The position numbers were made by a program, and so were the translations under genes. From the NCBI GenBank assembly GCA_034670405.1, contig JAXDDX010000072.1, positions 2,417,001 to 2,481,000 of the forward strand: 64,000 nucleotides of DNA, given 5' to 3'. Shown piece after piece: positions 37,401 through 50,320 of the stretch. The notes under the pieces were generated by a model, which saw only the letters and a program-made list of their open reading frames with translations, searched no databases and was not told the origin of the DNA. Each line of letters opens with the position of its first letter. Positions within the stretch are counted from its first letter, which is position 1. This DNA is from Hoplostethus atlanticus. Taxonomy: Eukaryota; Chordata; Actinopteri; Trachichthyiformes; Trachichthyidae.

Positions 37401-37433
<33 letters not shown>
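37195..37433 (+). repeat. purine-rich tract ending in (GA)n
   Basis: Imperfect A/G-rich DNA that ends in (GA)n at 37403-37433. The Ser/Leu/Pro minus-strand frames across it are composition artefacts. Confidence 0.8.
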
Positions 37434-37435
<2 letters not shown>

Positions 37436-38469
37436 TGGTAGACTGAGCAGGGACACACAATATCTGCATGACTGCAGATAGCTATAGAGAAGCCAGCGCC
37501 ACAGCGGAGAGCCCAGCCGTTAATGGCACTCTATGGATTGAGTTTGCAAATGAGTGCGACATAATAGGTCTATGTAGCCTGTATCCTATTGAAATGCTCA
37601 CTGGATTACCTGCCTAATTCCCCTACAACCTGGCAAAAACTGGCCATCGATAGCGCCCACACACGCACATATCTCTGCAGTGCATATCTACACTGTACAA
37701 CCTGCAACGAATAGCCTTTAAACACATTGTGAGTGGGACAAAATCCCCCGTGGAGAAAGAGAATCCACTGAATCAGAGATAAACTTTGACACTAAGCTCT
37801 CATCCAGTGCACTCCGACGCAAGGCCAGCGGAAGGTTATCGGTACGACCTATAAGATAAGCAGGGTCTCGAGTCGAGCCCCGTATTAATGACTTCCAGCT
37901 ACTGATCATGGGGGGGGTACACTCCACGGGGTGTGTACGCATGAAGTCAGGTAGCATCACTGTGAAATCCATCCACGTCCGTGTCAACGCGTCCTTTGTG
38001 TTCTCAAAATGCTTTTTTTTGCTTAAAAGAATTGAACAATTCTGCCAGTGGGGATGAGATAATGAGTTTGGGGAATTTTCTTGAAATCAAGGCAGATCGC
38101 TCCACTGCTACAAAGGTAATATCAACTATTTCTTACTATTTCTTTACTCAATTCAAGAAAAATAAGACGACCAGAGGCTCTGCCCCTGATTGTAATCGCT
38201 ACATAGTAACCCTAACCTAACTGACCAAGCGAGCTGGTTGAAGCTCTCGATTAAAATCAAATCAGAAAATCCTCTTCAGACCGTGAACCCAATGCCCCAG
38301 CAGTTGGTTCTCAGAGGGATGACACACACCTCGGGAACCCCAAGCAATGATGGAGTTTAAATGGATTCAGCTGCTCGGCATTTGGAGGCACCTCTTCTTG
38401 TAGGACTCGTCGACGAGCACTGCTCCTCGTGTAACGAGTGGGGTTTTTTTAACCTCTGGGGCACCCTTA

Positions 38470-38610
38470 TCCTCCTCCGACTCCTCGGTAAATTAATTAC
38501 CATGTGTTAATTAGAGCCGGTACACCTGAGCCCCCTGGCTGCCGGGGCAAGGGCTTAATCAAGCTCTAGTGGCAGTCATTAGCTTCATCATTAAGCCTTG
38601 AAGAGCCAAA
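38470..38610. promoter_or_regulatory. possible enhancer: clustered homeodomain-type sites
   Basis: AAATTAATTACC, GTTAATTAGAG, GCTTAATCAAG, GTCATTAGC and CATTAAGCC occur within 110 bases, with ACACCTGAG (E-box-like) between them. The block is complex and free of simple repeats. The call rests on motif density alone. Confidence 0.3.
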
Positions 38611-41104
38611 TGCCAGAGTCTGTGGGAACTGCCAGCATCTGGGGGTTACCTTCCGCCGGTGAACCCGAAGCCCCTCGACACCTTCACGTGGATCCCTGAC
38701 GTGCAGTTAGGTGAGTGGACGGACACTTCTGGATGGTCCTAAAAACGAATGGTGTCATTTCAAACCCACTAATCCAATCTAAGACGCAAACTGCCTATAT
38801 CTGCGACGTAAAGCCAATGATGTAGTGGTAAATAACAAGGGTAAACTATGACCTCCAGTGAACATCATGAGGCAAACGACTGCAATTTTACTTTCAGAAA
38901 AGCGTTAATTCAATGCTTGATACAACTTAGTACAATGTATACTATGAATTTACGTCATCGTGTACAAGATTAATGTCTAGAAATGTGGGTAAACTCTATT
39001 CCAGGAATAAAAAGTGGATTAGACAGGGTTTAGGTGGCCCGTATCCCGTGGTACCCCCCTTTTAAGAGGGTTAATAAGTGAAACCTGGCTTGTCATATTG
39101 CTGCATATTGGTGAGTTGCACCGTACTTCCACGTGCTATATATGGAGCACATCCAAATGCTGTTTGGCAGAAGGTGCGTCCCGGTATTCCTTCCATATCA
39201 TTAGGCAGCCACAGCAATAAATCATTCCCGTATCCCTCGATGTTTGTGCAGTGACACCTTTTATATCTGTTTCAGTCGACTGCCTCTGGTTTCCTCAGAC
39301 AGTGAAGTCTGACAGAGTTTCGGTGACGGGCACATTGTACTGTTCCATACAACATGGTATTATTTACCATCCAGACGAGGAGCTGCATGTGTATAGTCTA
39401 ATTCCTATCAGCATATTCATACTGAACTAGCATCAGCGGGGCTGCCTATGCAGGTAGCGCTGCTGCCTATTTTGAAAGGCAGGTGTATTATTCATGTCAG
39501 ATACTTCCCCCTCTTTCTACATCCTCTCTCTCTCTCTCTGTCTCTCTCTCTTCTTTCGCAATTTCTTCAATTGTCACAGTTGACTGGTGCTATATTCCAG
39601 TTTTTTCCCTTCAGGCAAACACACTGAACAACTAAACAATTTCTCCATTTACATGCATGGGGGAATGCAGTATCACTCACATGCACTTAGACACACTCTC
39701 ACACTGGCAAACACACACCGAGGACACGGCGCTACACAAATGTCTCTTGGTTCAATTCACAGTCGCGCCGAGCCCCCGTGCACAACAACTTCTAATCACT
39801 GTCAAAATCAAGCGTGAAGAATAGAAATGTTCCCACACTCGAATGGAGGGCGGTCTACTTTCTTGAGCTTTTCCTATTGGACTCCATTGTGCTACGGGGA
39901 AAGCGCTGGTTACACTATACATTGGGAGGGACTGCAGTTTCTATGGTGATAACTTATATAAGGAAATGTTTCATGACAGGTGACAAAAGATGTTTTTTAT
40001 TATTTTCTTTCCTTAGGTTTTTTTTTTTTGCCAATTCTATGCATGAGCATGTTGGTTTGTGTGGACCCTTGTCTGCTGTGGTGTGAAGTTACAGTAGAGA
40101 AACGGTGACACTCCTGAGACTTGTAGGTTGGGTGTTTGAGGAGGAGGAAGGAGTACCCAGCAGACAAAGGGAAACACAGGAAAAGCTTCCACCCACATTT
40201 CTCCCCGGGCCTCACACCTCTGAAAACAGAGGCAGCGAATATTCAGAATAGAAGGAAAGACAGAGAATAGACTGAAGCTAGGCTATTATTTCAGCCCACA
40301 GTCTAAGCCCTGCAGGTGTCCCCGTGTAACAGGCGCGAAGAACACAATGTGCCCAATTTATTTGCACAAAACAGTTATTTGACAAAAACTATAAATTACG
40401 CAAATTCCAGCATTCAAACCCATGGAGGAAGCGTGAAAAGTTGAAAGAGTTGCTAAGCCACATCAGACGTTTTCGGCCATTTTGAAGCAATGTTCTGCAA
40501 CCTTTTTTTCCGGGTCACTCTACAGGGGCTATCATCGCAGCTCAGCTCAGTTCTAATCACCAGTGGCCCCCAAGGTCACCCATACTAATTACAGGTGTTA
40601 CCGGACAGGTAGGCTCTTAAAAGGTAGCCCCATGTCAGCCTCGACAACGAGCCATTGTCCGGAGGGCAGCCTCTGATGGGGGATTAAAGGTGCCTTGTTT
40701 TGAGAGATGCCAGCTGCAGTCACAACATTAATCCAGTGATCTACCCCGACTAACCCCTCCGTCACCCCCAAACAATACCCATTGACCTTTGGATGACCCG
40801 GGTACCCCGTCTGCCTACCAGAGGGAATGAGAAGAGAAACACACTGGGGTTTTGTGGGGGTTTTCTGTGAGACAAGGCCTATGTAGGGCACAGTGTTCCA
40901 GTCTGGGTCAGTGTTGGCCAACAAAACAGAAAATGTGGTTATTAGATGACCCCAGTGCACAAAGCTGTGAACTGTACGTTCACACTGCGAGCAACTTAGT
41001 TGAGAGGCTCCAATTGCATCTATGTAGTGGTTTTGTGCTGCTGCAAAGTTTTTATCATGACAAATAAGCTACGTATTTATACAAATCACATTTTTTGCTG
41101 TTTT

Positions 41105-41170
41105 ATAATAATAACTTTATTTTTTTTAAGGTTCACAAAGTGCTTTACAACAATATAAATAAAATAATAC
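41105..41170. repeat. fish 'AAAGTGCTTTACA' dispersed repeat, copy 1
   Basis: TAATAACTTTATTTTTTTTA followed by CACAAAGTGCTTTACAACAA. This is the end motif of a very common teleost dispersed repeat. The following 60 bases are A-rich. Confidence 0.5.
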
Positions 41171-42800
41171 AGAAACAATAAAACATGAAAAGATCAAAAG
41201 AACAATAATACATTAAAAAATAATAAAGGAGTAAAGCAGCAAAAAGGGCACACAAAGAACCAATACACTACTTAAAGGACAGTGTTTTTTGTTTACTGTT
41301 TTTAAAGGTATCAATTGAATTGAATTGATTATAGCCTCTCATAACACTGCATCATTTTGATGAGTTACCATAGCTACCTAGCAAGTGCTAATTATGTAGC
41401 ATTAATCAAAAGTAAAAGAAGAAAAGAAGTTTATTCCTGTAGTCTTTCAAATAAAAGTTGTAGAGAACTAAGAAGCTTTAAATGACTGTAATAAACTTCT
41501 CACCTATTGTGCACTTGCCAGACAAAACTCAAAACTCCGACTGTTTTCAGCCATGACCATAGAAATGAATGAACTTCGGTGAATTGTTGATGGTGCTGCT
41601 CACAGGGTAAATACACACTACTGAAGCAAACAGATATTGCCGTCATGTTTAGAGTAAGATGCTAATTCACTGCTAGGATGGTGCCTCCTCCAGTTCATTT
41701 CCATTCATTGCAATACAGTGGACCACAGACAGTAAATGTCACAGACAGTGTTACGTTTCCCAGGCATTGTGAAAGAGCCGGCGAAGTCTTCGCCAAAGGT
41801 CAAGACTGATCCTTTTACTTCCTCTCTCACGAAGCTACGCACCAATGACAGCTGCTTTTCAACGCAGTCCAGGGCATGACTCACCAAAGACGAGGACTGA
41901 CGGCTACAGATGGCTTTGATCTATGTCGAGATGCAAGATGCATAGTGCCTCTTACTACTGACCTTGTGCTCAAGGTGTGCTCAAAGGGTCTGCAGACTGT
42001 AGAGGCCAAGGACACGGATAACAAAATATATATATATATTGACAGATGAATGTTCTCAGAAAGGCAATACCATTACGGGCTTTATGAAAAGTAGTATCTA
42101 GCAACATAAGAAGGTGTTACATAAGACTATAGGGCATGAACACCCATATAAACTTGCATACAAGTTCATTCAGCATCCTGTCAACATTATAAATTGCTCT
42201 ACAGAGCTCAATAGATGGTGCGAGCTCTCCAGAAAGCAATCGTGTTTTTCTCAACTGAGATGATTCAACCAACGCACCTGGATGCACTGAGGCCAGTCAG
42301 CACTCAGTGATTTCCATGCAAGATAATACAATCTGCTTTCCTTGGCCGCTTTCCCTCCCAGTGTGACTCACAAAGCTTTTAACATGACATCCCATAAAAC
42401 CATACAGCTGCTTGAGCTATTCATGCATGTTTTTTTTTCTCCCCACAAATATCCTTTTCAATTCCAAAGACACCAATCAGGGGATGAATTGTTTAAATGT
42501 GATTGGAGAAAAGGAGTGGTGAACGCCAAAAAAAATAAAGTTGCTTTGTTCATTTCATTTTGCACCCTCTTCCAACAGGACAAGTTAAGGATTTTCAATC
42601 TGAACACAACAAAACCTTTTCTTATGAGAGCTGTTTGACAGAGATATTGCCTTGTGATTGGTATTCCAGCCTGTCCATCAGCACCCCTCGCCTTCTCACT
42701 GCCAGGGTCACGCTCTCGTCAAAGGGGAAGAGTCTGGAAACAGCCCGTCTACACTGAACTGACTCATACGTACATACAGCACCGGCTGTAATTGGCCGCA
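41171..42800. other. intron 1 segment without genes
   Basis: Unique, AT-rich sequence with a small (AT)n at 42026-42040. No supported gene. Confidence 0.4.
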
Positions 42801-42807
42801 GCCGGTT

Positions 42808-42857
42808 CTGGATCCAGGGAGAGTCAGTCCACTGACTCAACTCTCTCCTGGATCCAG
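42808..42857. repeat. near-perfect inverted repeat (hairpin/cruciform)
   Basis: The outer arms are CTGGATCCAGG and its reverse complement CCTGGATCCAG. The centre is GAGTCAGT-CC-ACTGACTC, a perfect 8-base-arm palindrome. A few unpaired bases (AACTCT side) separate the two stems. It is not a recognised terminator or RNA gene. Confidence 0.85.
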
Positions 42858-42859
42858 CC

Positions 42860-45675
42860 TACGCCTCACCCCCACCCTCCCCCCAGTCTGCCACATACGT
42901 GTTTGGTTCGTATTCAGTCTGAATCTGACCCCTGAAAAAGGAGCCCACAAGGGGGGTCCAGTCTTCTCGAGGGTCTGCAGTCTGTCAGGGGTCAACACAC
43001 AAAGCTACTACACAACGGCTCATCCTGGGAAAAGGCGGTGGTAATGCAGAGCTGGAAGGTGGACCGGCACAACCGGAACGACAGCAGGTTCACAAGGAAG
43101 GAGTAGACCAGTGCAGATCGGGGTCACAGCGGCCGAGCGCAATTTGATTACATGACTTCCTCTCTTCCTGGCCTGGAACTCACAGCTGATTTGGAGCTGA
43201 TCATGGGACTCACAGCCTATATAGCATACGGCATTTCTTTTTATCTATGTTTAAAGAAAGATCTGTCATTTTTTGGGGGATGGGGGGTTTGCAATTGAGT
43301 TGGGTCTCTGGGCTATATGAAACTAGGCTCAGTTAGGAAAGCCACAATGGCTTTGATGCGAGATGGGACAGGACAGCGGAACCAATGAATGCAGTCAGAT
43401 CCAGTATCTCTCCCTGTGGCCTGGATAGATTAGATGCAGCCGACCACAACAGAGGACTCTAAATGGCTTTCAGTGTTCCCCTTTGTCCGAAAAAACTGAT
43501 TAAAAAGCGAAGATCATCCGATGATCTGACCCACATACGCCTTCTAATCCAGTACGCGCAAACAATTAAGCTTCCGGACATGAATGAAAATTGTACATGC
43601 CGTAATAGAACTGTCGGCATGTAAATTAACTTTCTACGTGTAGATTTGCTGCCCCGATTAAGGACGATGACTGTCTCCGGGAATCGATTTCCATCCCTAG
43701 CATATCTGATCACGGCAAATCTATTGAAAGATTAGGGGTAAGTAGAAACCCGACCGAGTATACATGCTTTAGCAGCACCAGGCATCGCAAAGGTACAATG
43801 AAGGTGGCCTCGCCTTTTTAGATGTTATCCAACCGCGCGTTTGATTGAAATTCTCCGAAAAAACAGATTCTGGTCTTGGATTTTCACTTCAGTCACCGTT
43901 TGCCAGGAAGGGCGGTAGGCCTGACAAGGTGATGGGCGGACGAGAAACTGAACGGACAAACGCATCTAGCTCAGCAACCGAAACGGACATCTGATAGCAG
44001 CCTCCGAAATCCTGCCCTGTCTTATCTCAATAGGGACACAACAGGGAGGTCACCTACCTCTCCCTTCCCTCCCGTTCTTTCTCTGCCTCCCCCTCTGTCA
44101 CTCATATCTAAATATCTTCAAAAATCCCTTCTTTGATTCTCCCTTCTCCAATCATCCCACGCCTCAGTGTGCTGACCGGCCCTCTCTGCTCTCCCATGCA
44201 CCCCGTCTCGCCAGTTGTATCCACATAAAGAATATGTAATTACAGGAGAGTCGAAGCCTGATAGATGACTGTGTGTGGAGCCACAATGCAGCCAAGGAAG
44301 AGTCATTCTGCCCAGGGGCCATTATCAGATTAACACCCCCCTCTTCTTCTGTGTTCGGGCATTGCCGAGTCTCCTCTGACTCTCTCTTCGCTTTCTCTTT
44401 CACTGTATGCCCACCTCTCTCCCTCTTTGTCTCTCTTTCTGGTCTCCCAGACGTGCCGTGTTACATACCATTGTCTAACCGGGTACAAGGATCTGGGTGG
44501 CAACAAAGCACACCACGGGGAAAGGACGAGGCGAGGAGGAGGAGGAAGTGAGAGATCTGCGAACAAGAGACCGGAGGAAAGTGTAGTCACCGAGGTCAGG
44601 AAGCCAGTTTGCAACGTCCAATACGATGTGGAATGTCTCCTTTGGATTTTTTTTGTTCCTAATGTTTTAAAACGCTTGTGGAATGATAATGATAGGATAT
44701 TATGTGGGTTTGCACCGACGACGAGGAGTTCATTTTCAGTGTAGTCATGGTTTTTTGGAGACTTCATCCCAACGGCGAGTTCCCAGGCTCTTGCTTCGTC
44801 TCGGTCTGGACAGTTTCCTCCGACCATCCACTCAGCCAATCAAGCCCAATTATCCTTGAGCAGCGAACACACAAACACACTGACACTAACGTGGCTTTCT
44901 AACTTCTGGAAATATATATCGAGTTTCACCCTGGCAGAGGTTCATTTCACATAAGAGGGACGGGGGAAACCCCTGAATTGAAATGCACTTTAGTGTTTGA
45001 CTGTTTGCTTTGTTAATGCAGTGGCTGCAGGGTTTTCTTAGCGAAGCGGCCTGAAATGACACGCTGCAGTGCTCTGTTTGTGGACTATTATACAATGCAC
45101 AGAGAACGAGGTCAGAACATCACAGGGAAATTGTATGGATGTATACATTTTCTTAACCTTGCCATCTGATCCAGTATCTTTCCTTCTGTAACCAAGAGAT
45201 AATAACAGACCTACAGTAGATACGTTTCAGTTCTACAAAGCCACATTGGAATGGATTAGTTTATTCCTGTTGCATATGAACAGCATCTGCAGGGGGGGCC
45301 ATCGCTGACGCAAGGGAACTGCAGCCATGTGGGAGCTGCTCTCTTCAGCCATATCCACTCTGGCAAGGACTGGACGTCTGCCAGTTGCAACCAGAAAAGG
45401 AGGAGGCTTCAAAAGATTTGCACAAATGGAAGAAATAAACAAGAGATCACAGCGGAGGGGCTACAAATAGGCTAGGTTGAGACTCAAAGCGCTCGCATGA
45501 AGGGAAAACACTTACGCAGATGGGAATAGATCTGAAAAGAGAGAGGTACAACAAGACTGCGAGAAAAACATGGCCAAGATATGACAGCTGCTTGTCTGAA
45601 GAGAGATCTGTGGATCTGGACTACACAGGTGGCGTTCCAAACGGAGGGAAATGGAGGTGTGTGTGTTTGTCTGCA
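42860..45675. other. intron 1 segment without genes
   Basis: Unique sequence. CT-rich DNA lies at 44041-44110 and 44370-44445. The 169-codon minus-strand frame at 44330-44839 is partly driven by the CT-rich stretch and resembles nothing known. Confidence 0.4.
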
Positions 45676-45677
45676 TG

Positions 45678-45680
<3 letters not shown>

Positions 45681-45710
<30 letters not shown>
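45681..45710 (+). repeat. (GT)n microsatellite
   Basis: Fifteen GT units, with shorter GT tracts on both sides. Confidence 0.95.
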
Positions 45711-45711
<1 letters not shown>

Positions 45712-46394
45712 GGTGTGTGCGCATGCCTCCATTGTTTCAGCGTGTGAAAAAGTAGGTGTGGGCCCGTGAGGTCTGCGTGCGTGTGTGCACAACCATATGC
45801 GTCTGTGTTGGAGTGACTCATCCAGCCATTGTCTGACATGGGAGACGAGCCCAAAGGCATTAGCTTGATATACACTCGTTACTGTTCCCTGAATTACACG
45901 GGGAAATGATATCAGCTTGCTGCAGTGGCACATGGGCGACAAAGGAAATGACGGTGTCCTTTGTGCAAAACCCATAAGGGGCCAAACTCAAGAGGCACTT
46001 AGCGTGAGGATAGATGATAGGCATGATGCTAGAGTTTTGCGGTATTGCATTACAGTGGCCCACAAGAGGTTCTATAAATGCACCGGTGGAGAGGGTGACA
46101 ACATACGGGCCAGAAACAAAAATGTCAACGAGACAGGAATACTCACACACACACATCTATGCACACACACAGCAGGGTCTGTTCACAATGACATATGCAC
46201 ACAGCATGCAACTTAAAGTCACACACACACAGGCAGCTGCCTTAATGCAGCATGTGCATGTATATGTGTGTGTGTTGGCGTGTGTACGTATATGTGTGCC
46301 TGCCCCGCGCAGCTGTCGCGTCCCAGCGCTAGCAGCATCTCCTGTCGGTACTCCTCCACCCCCCCCTCCCCCCTCCCCCTTCGGTGGATCACTG

Positions 46395-46535
46395 GGACCG
46401 CATCACAGCCAATCACGTATTCATGGGAAATTCAATTTCTCCAACACACTGGATGATTTGTACCCTGACACGGGGCTCTATCTCACCCGGCAAATTGTGT
46501 CTCAAATTGAAAAAGCAAGCGGAGTAAGTCTTGTA
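46395..46535. promoter_or_regulatory. possible conserved non-coding block
   Basis: Repeat-free island with AGCCAATCACG (CCAAT-type), GTATTCATGGGAAATTCAA and CAAATTGTGTCTCAAATTG. One plus-strand frame is open here but lacks splice or family support. Low-confidence call by appearance. Confidence 0.2.
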
Positions 46536-46539
46536 CAAT

Positions 46540-47750
46540 AGGCCCGCGCGGAGCAAAATGTGAGAAGGAATGTGAGAGGCGCGGGGTGGGAGAAAAAAAT
46601 AAAAAATACAGTTCATGTGTGAGTATTTCTACAGTACAGTGAAACCGCCCTGACGTATTTGTCAAGCGCTTCTTCTGTTTTGCGAGGGAAATCTGCACAT
46701 CAATGCTCCTGCACAGAATTCCTATTTAACTTCTATTTCTGTGCAGTTGGTGACAAGGAAGCAATCTGCTCGCAATTTCTAAACTAGCACTCGCCCCCCC
46801 CTCCTCCCCATCTCCCTTCTCTACCCCAATTCCCATTTGATACAGATGTTTTCCCAGCCCCCCGTCACCACAATATATGCATTTAAGGCAGGTGTTCATC
46901 CCCCGCTAACAACATCAACACCACCCTCCCCATCCCCCTATGTATCTCAAGATAGGACTGTCTGCCAGACTGATAAGTAATCGTCATGGCGCTAATGGCG
47001 GTGGCACCGTCGGGAGACACATGTTGTGCAGATGCCAAGGGGCTAATTGGAGCCAATCGGCATTTCACACAGCGAGTGTCACCCGCGTAATAAGGTCGTT
47101 CCCTCCAAAATTCCCCACAGTGTTTTTGCTCATTTTCCCTTCCCCGCGTTTTCCCACTTCCCAGCGGCGGTGGCCTAAATATGCCGATGCCGGTGCGTCT
47201 AACAACGCAGACTCTTCTGCCAGCTGATTCCCACCGACAAGGCAGGGTCACGGGTCAGGAGGGAGAAGAAGTGCATTGTGGGAGTTCAGGCGAAGGTCTG
47301 GCTTACCCCCTGCCCCTTCCAGGAGGATCTCTGCCCCCAGGTAAGTCTGATTCTGATGACGGGGAGTAAAATCGGACGAGACCAAAATTCAGAGATAGCC
47401 CCCTCCCCCCATCCCACACAGAGACAGAGATAGAGATGAAGACAGAAACTGAGGAGCCTTGAAGATGGCGATAGATAGATAGATAATCCCTCTACGGATG
47501 GGAGGATTTTGAAGAAGGGAACATTTTCATCATCCCTTTAATTATTTTACATATAATCAGCCCAGAAACTGGCCTGATGACTCTTTAAAAATCTTGACTT
47601 TTTCTTCTTTTCGTCTTTTCTTAGGGTTGAAACACACATGATAAGATTTGAGCAACTTGCAAATTGCCCCAGTTAAGTCATCCCGACACATCGGCACGTA
47701 CACCGAAAAAAGGTTGAGACAACAGGGATGAAGCAATTAACTCAACGCCT
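46540..47750. other. intron 1 segment without genes
   Basis: Unique sequence. C-rich runs lie at 46793-46816; (GATA)n of about 20 bases lies at 47468-47486. Confidence 0.4.
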
Positions 47751-47751
47751 T

Positions 47752-47920
47752 GAGGATCGCAAGTCGGTGAAGTGCCACGGCAGCCTAGCAGTGAGAGAGA
47801 CTGTCCCGACGCCGGAAGGTCCCAACGGTGTCCCGTCCGAAGTGTCCTGGGAGCTAAGACACTGAACCTCACTCGTTGTAAGTCGCTCTAGATAGGAGCG
47901 TCAGCTAAATGATTCAAACG
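47752..47920 (+). mobile_element. tRNA-derived SINE, decayed copy
   Basis: The head is degenerate (GCCACGGCAGCCTAGCAGTG resembles a pol III A box; GACGCCGGAAGGTCCCAACG the B-box side). The body has GAAGTGTCCTGG and AAGACACTGAACC. The tail has TTGTAAGTCGCTCT, AGATAGGAGCGTC and AGCTAAATGA, the signature of common teleost SINEs. It is plus-sense, so antisense to sorcs1. Confidence 0.8.
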
Positions 47921-48407
47921 GCATTCGCTAGATCTGTTCCCATATCAGCCTATTAAGTTGTTTATGTCCGCGAGCCTTGATACAACATTCCTACCGTCAG
48001 CCTAGAGCTGCAGCGTATTCACTCATTTGGAAAATGATGAGCGAAAAACTCCACATCGGAGCTTCTCTCCGAGGTGCACCCCCATCTCAGATTTGACTAG
48101 AATGGCCACTGCTAATTATTTCAAGAAACCTTCAAGGAGTCCGCTAGTGCATATCCACGCTAGACGAGACACCGGCTCGCGTAATTATCCCCAATGTTTG
48201 CACCCGAGTAGACTTTCTGCACGCTTTCTGCAGCCGCCGACAGATATTTTTCAAAATGCAGCGGGCATCATCCTAGCCGGTGAGCCACAGTGTGGCTCTT
48301 TGTAGCCAAAGCAGTGCTAATGAGAATGAGATCATGGGGAATTTGGCAGCCATTGTGACGGATGTGGGGGGGAGACACTAGCCAGAGCCATAACAACCCC
48401 CAACACG

Positions 48408-48408
<1 letters not shown>
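47921..48408. other. intron 1 segment without genes
   Basis: Unique sequence with no supported feature. Confidence 0.4.

Positions 48409-48411
<3 letters not shown>

Positions 48412-48444
<33 letters not shown>
48412..48444 (+). repeat. (CA)n microsatellite
   Basis: Sixteen CA units, followed by a short C run. Confidence 0.95.
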
Positions 48445-48446
<2 letters not shown>

Positions 48447-48994
48447 CCCACCCGGTGTGTCCAAACACAGCCGAGTGTCGGGCCAGTGGCAGCAGACTGG
48501 AGAATAAGGGAAGCTCCTTGGCAACTGGCAGCCATGTTGAAGGCCAGCTCCAGTAACGGGATTTATAAGAGGGGAGAAAGGAAGAGAGGGAGGGAGAGAG
48601 AGAAAAGAACACTTTTCCATTTGACGGTCGAACCACCCCCCCCCCTGCTAAGGAAGTAAACTAAACAAAAAAAGACGAATCGCGCAATCAAAAGTGGCCT
48701 CAAAGACTTCTTCTGCTTCACACCGATCGAACATTGCGCGATCTCACCTCTAAATGGCCGGCGACACACACTCACCGTCTTTGGGATGGACTGTGAGAGG
48801 GACTGTGAGAAAGACGAGGACGGGGTTTTAACGGGGGAGAAAGGGGGGGGTGGACGGGTTTAACAAGGCTGTAACACTGCAGAAGGAATGTCCCCTTTTT
48901 TGTTTCCACGGGCCACTGGAATGGGAGTAACAGGGACGGACACGCTGACGGACTAACACACACACTCTCCGTAACGGATATAGCGCGGTGCTCC

Positions 48995-50320
48995 ATCATC
49001 CGGGGTGAAGTTTCGATCAATGGCTTACTCCTACTAAAAGACCATCGGACTAAGTACAATCCGATGCGTTTACAGCGCATAGATCTCCTGCTACAGAAAC
49101 CTTAGGTCCGACAGCAATCAACAATCCTGCAACCGACGTGGAATTCTGTCCAAAAAAGGATCTTCGATGAGAGTTTCGGGAATCGGTTGTTTGAATGGAT
49201 GGCTTTCCATAGATCTACGGGTACAGAAACTTTGGCAGGTCCAAATACTCCAAACAAAGCGGACTTAAGTCAAAAAAGGAACTTTGGCGATCCAGAAAAA
49301 GGTACTATGAACATCGTTTTTTGTTGTGCATCCAGGGTATAGTTCCAATCATTTGGCTACTCAAACTCAACGGCTCAAAGTTCCAATTCGTTTCAGCTCA
49401 TATAATCTCCGGACCGGTCCGACAACGAACGACAGTCCCTGCAAACAACATGGACTTCATTCCAAAAGAAGTCCTGCAAGAAACCTGGTTGATGTGCATC
49501 GAGGGCACAGCTCAAATTAGGGTTCAACCGATTTTTTTTTTAAGGCCGATACCGAAATGCTTGGATTGAAGCTGCCGATAGCTGATATTTTCTGCTGAGA
49601 TTCTTTTCATTTAAACTTGACCATAGAAGGATTTAGTTTAGTTTCCTCCCCAAGAATTTAATTGCAGGGTAGAAAAGCCCCAGAAACAGCATTTTGACCA
49701 TCATGGGACACGGAACAGAGTCACAAGGGGTAGTGGTTGAAATCTCTCCCTATGAAATGGGACAACCCTTCAAGACCCTGATACGTCATCGATGACGTTT
49801 ACGTAAACAGACGTAATCGGACTTTACTATGGCAATAATGGTATTATCACAGTGACATTCATCTGATGGAGATAGAAAAGCATGGACGCTCGCGATTCGT
49901 TCACAACTTATACGTTTCACGCTACTAATCGATCAAACAAGTCATCAAATAAAAAAGACCACTGCTTCATTACCAGACCACTTCATGACAGAATAGCGTT
50001 AGCGGTGCTCTGTAGGCTAGCAAGCAAGACAAGAATTGGGACACCCTACCCCTACACGTGAACACGCAAAACGGAGTGGAAGGGCCAAGGGGTGAATTGG
50101 GATTCGGCCTAAAACTCTCTCATATCCTCATCTCCATCATACCGGCGGGGGATACGCCGATGAATCCCATTTTTATTGAAAGGCCAATATTGCCCTGATA
50201 TAAGGGACTGACACTAGTTTGAATCAGCACAGCATGCAGATCTCCACATACAGAAAGGTAGGCGGCGACCAGCGATCCTGGCGAACGGGCATGGGCTTCA
50301 TTTGAAAAGCAGCTTTACAG
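48995..50320 (+). repeat. decayed tandem repeat (130-190 bp units) split by a MITE
   Basis: Related units start near 49082 (GATCTCCTGCTACAGAAA), 49212 (GATCTACGGGTACAGAAA), 49405 (ATCTCCGGACCGGTCC) and 50239 (GATCTCCACATACAGAAA). Each continues with a GGTCCGAC-like word and ends with GTCAAAAAAGGA or CATTCCAAAAGAAG-like words. Units 3 and 4 are separated by the family-B element at 49517-50215. Confidence 0.55.
49517..50215 (+). mobile_element. TTAGGGT-type MITE (family B), copy 3
   Basis: The left end reads TTAGGGTTCAACCGATT then AAGGCCGATACCG, and the core ACCATCATGGGACAC lies near 49700. The right end has GAAAGGCCAATATTGCCC and GATATAAGGGACTGA. No transposase. It lies between units of a tandem repeat. 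Confidence 0.6.

Larger units (their letters stand above)
33941..41100. other. intron 1 segment without genes
   Basis: About 7 kb of mostly unique DNA. It holds small tracts: GA 33961-33975, GT 34365-34385, GT 34758-34777, CA 34941-34970, CA 35187-35210, (AAAT)n 35548-35583 and CT 39527-39551. No exon, RNA gene or clear transposon was recognised. Confidence 0.4.

Noticed and set aside
44330-44839. 169-codon minus-strand frame
   Set aside because: No recognisable domain; the C-terminal half comes from CT-rich DNA, and an overlapping plus-strand frame is equally open.
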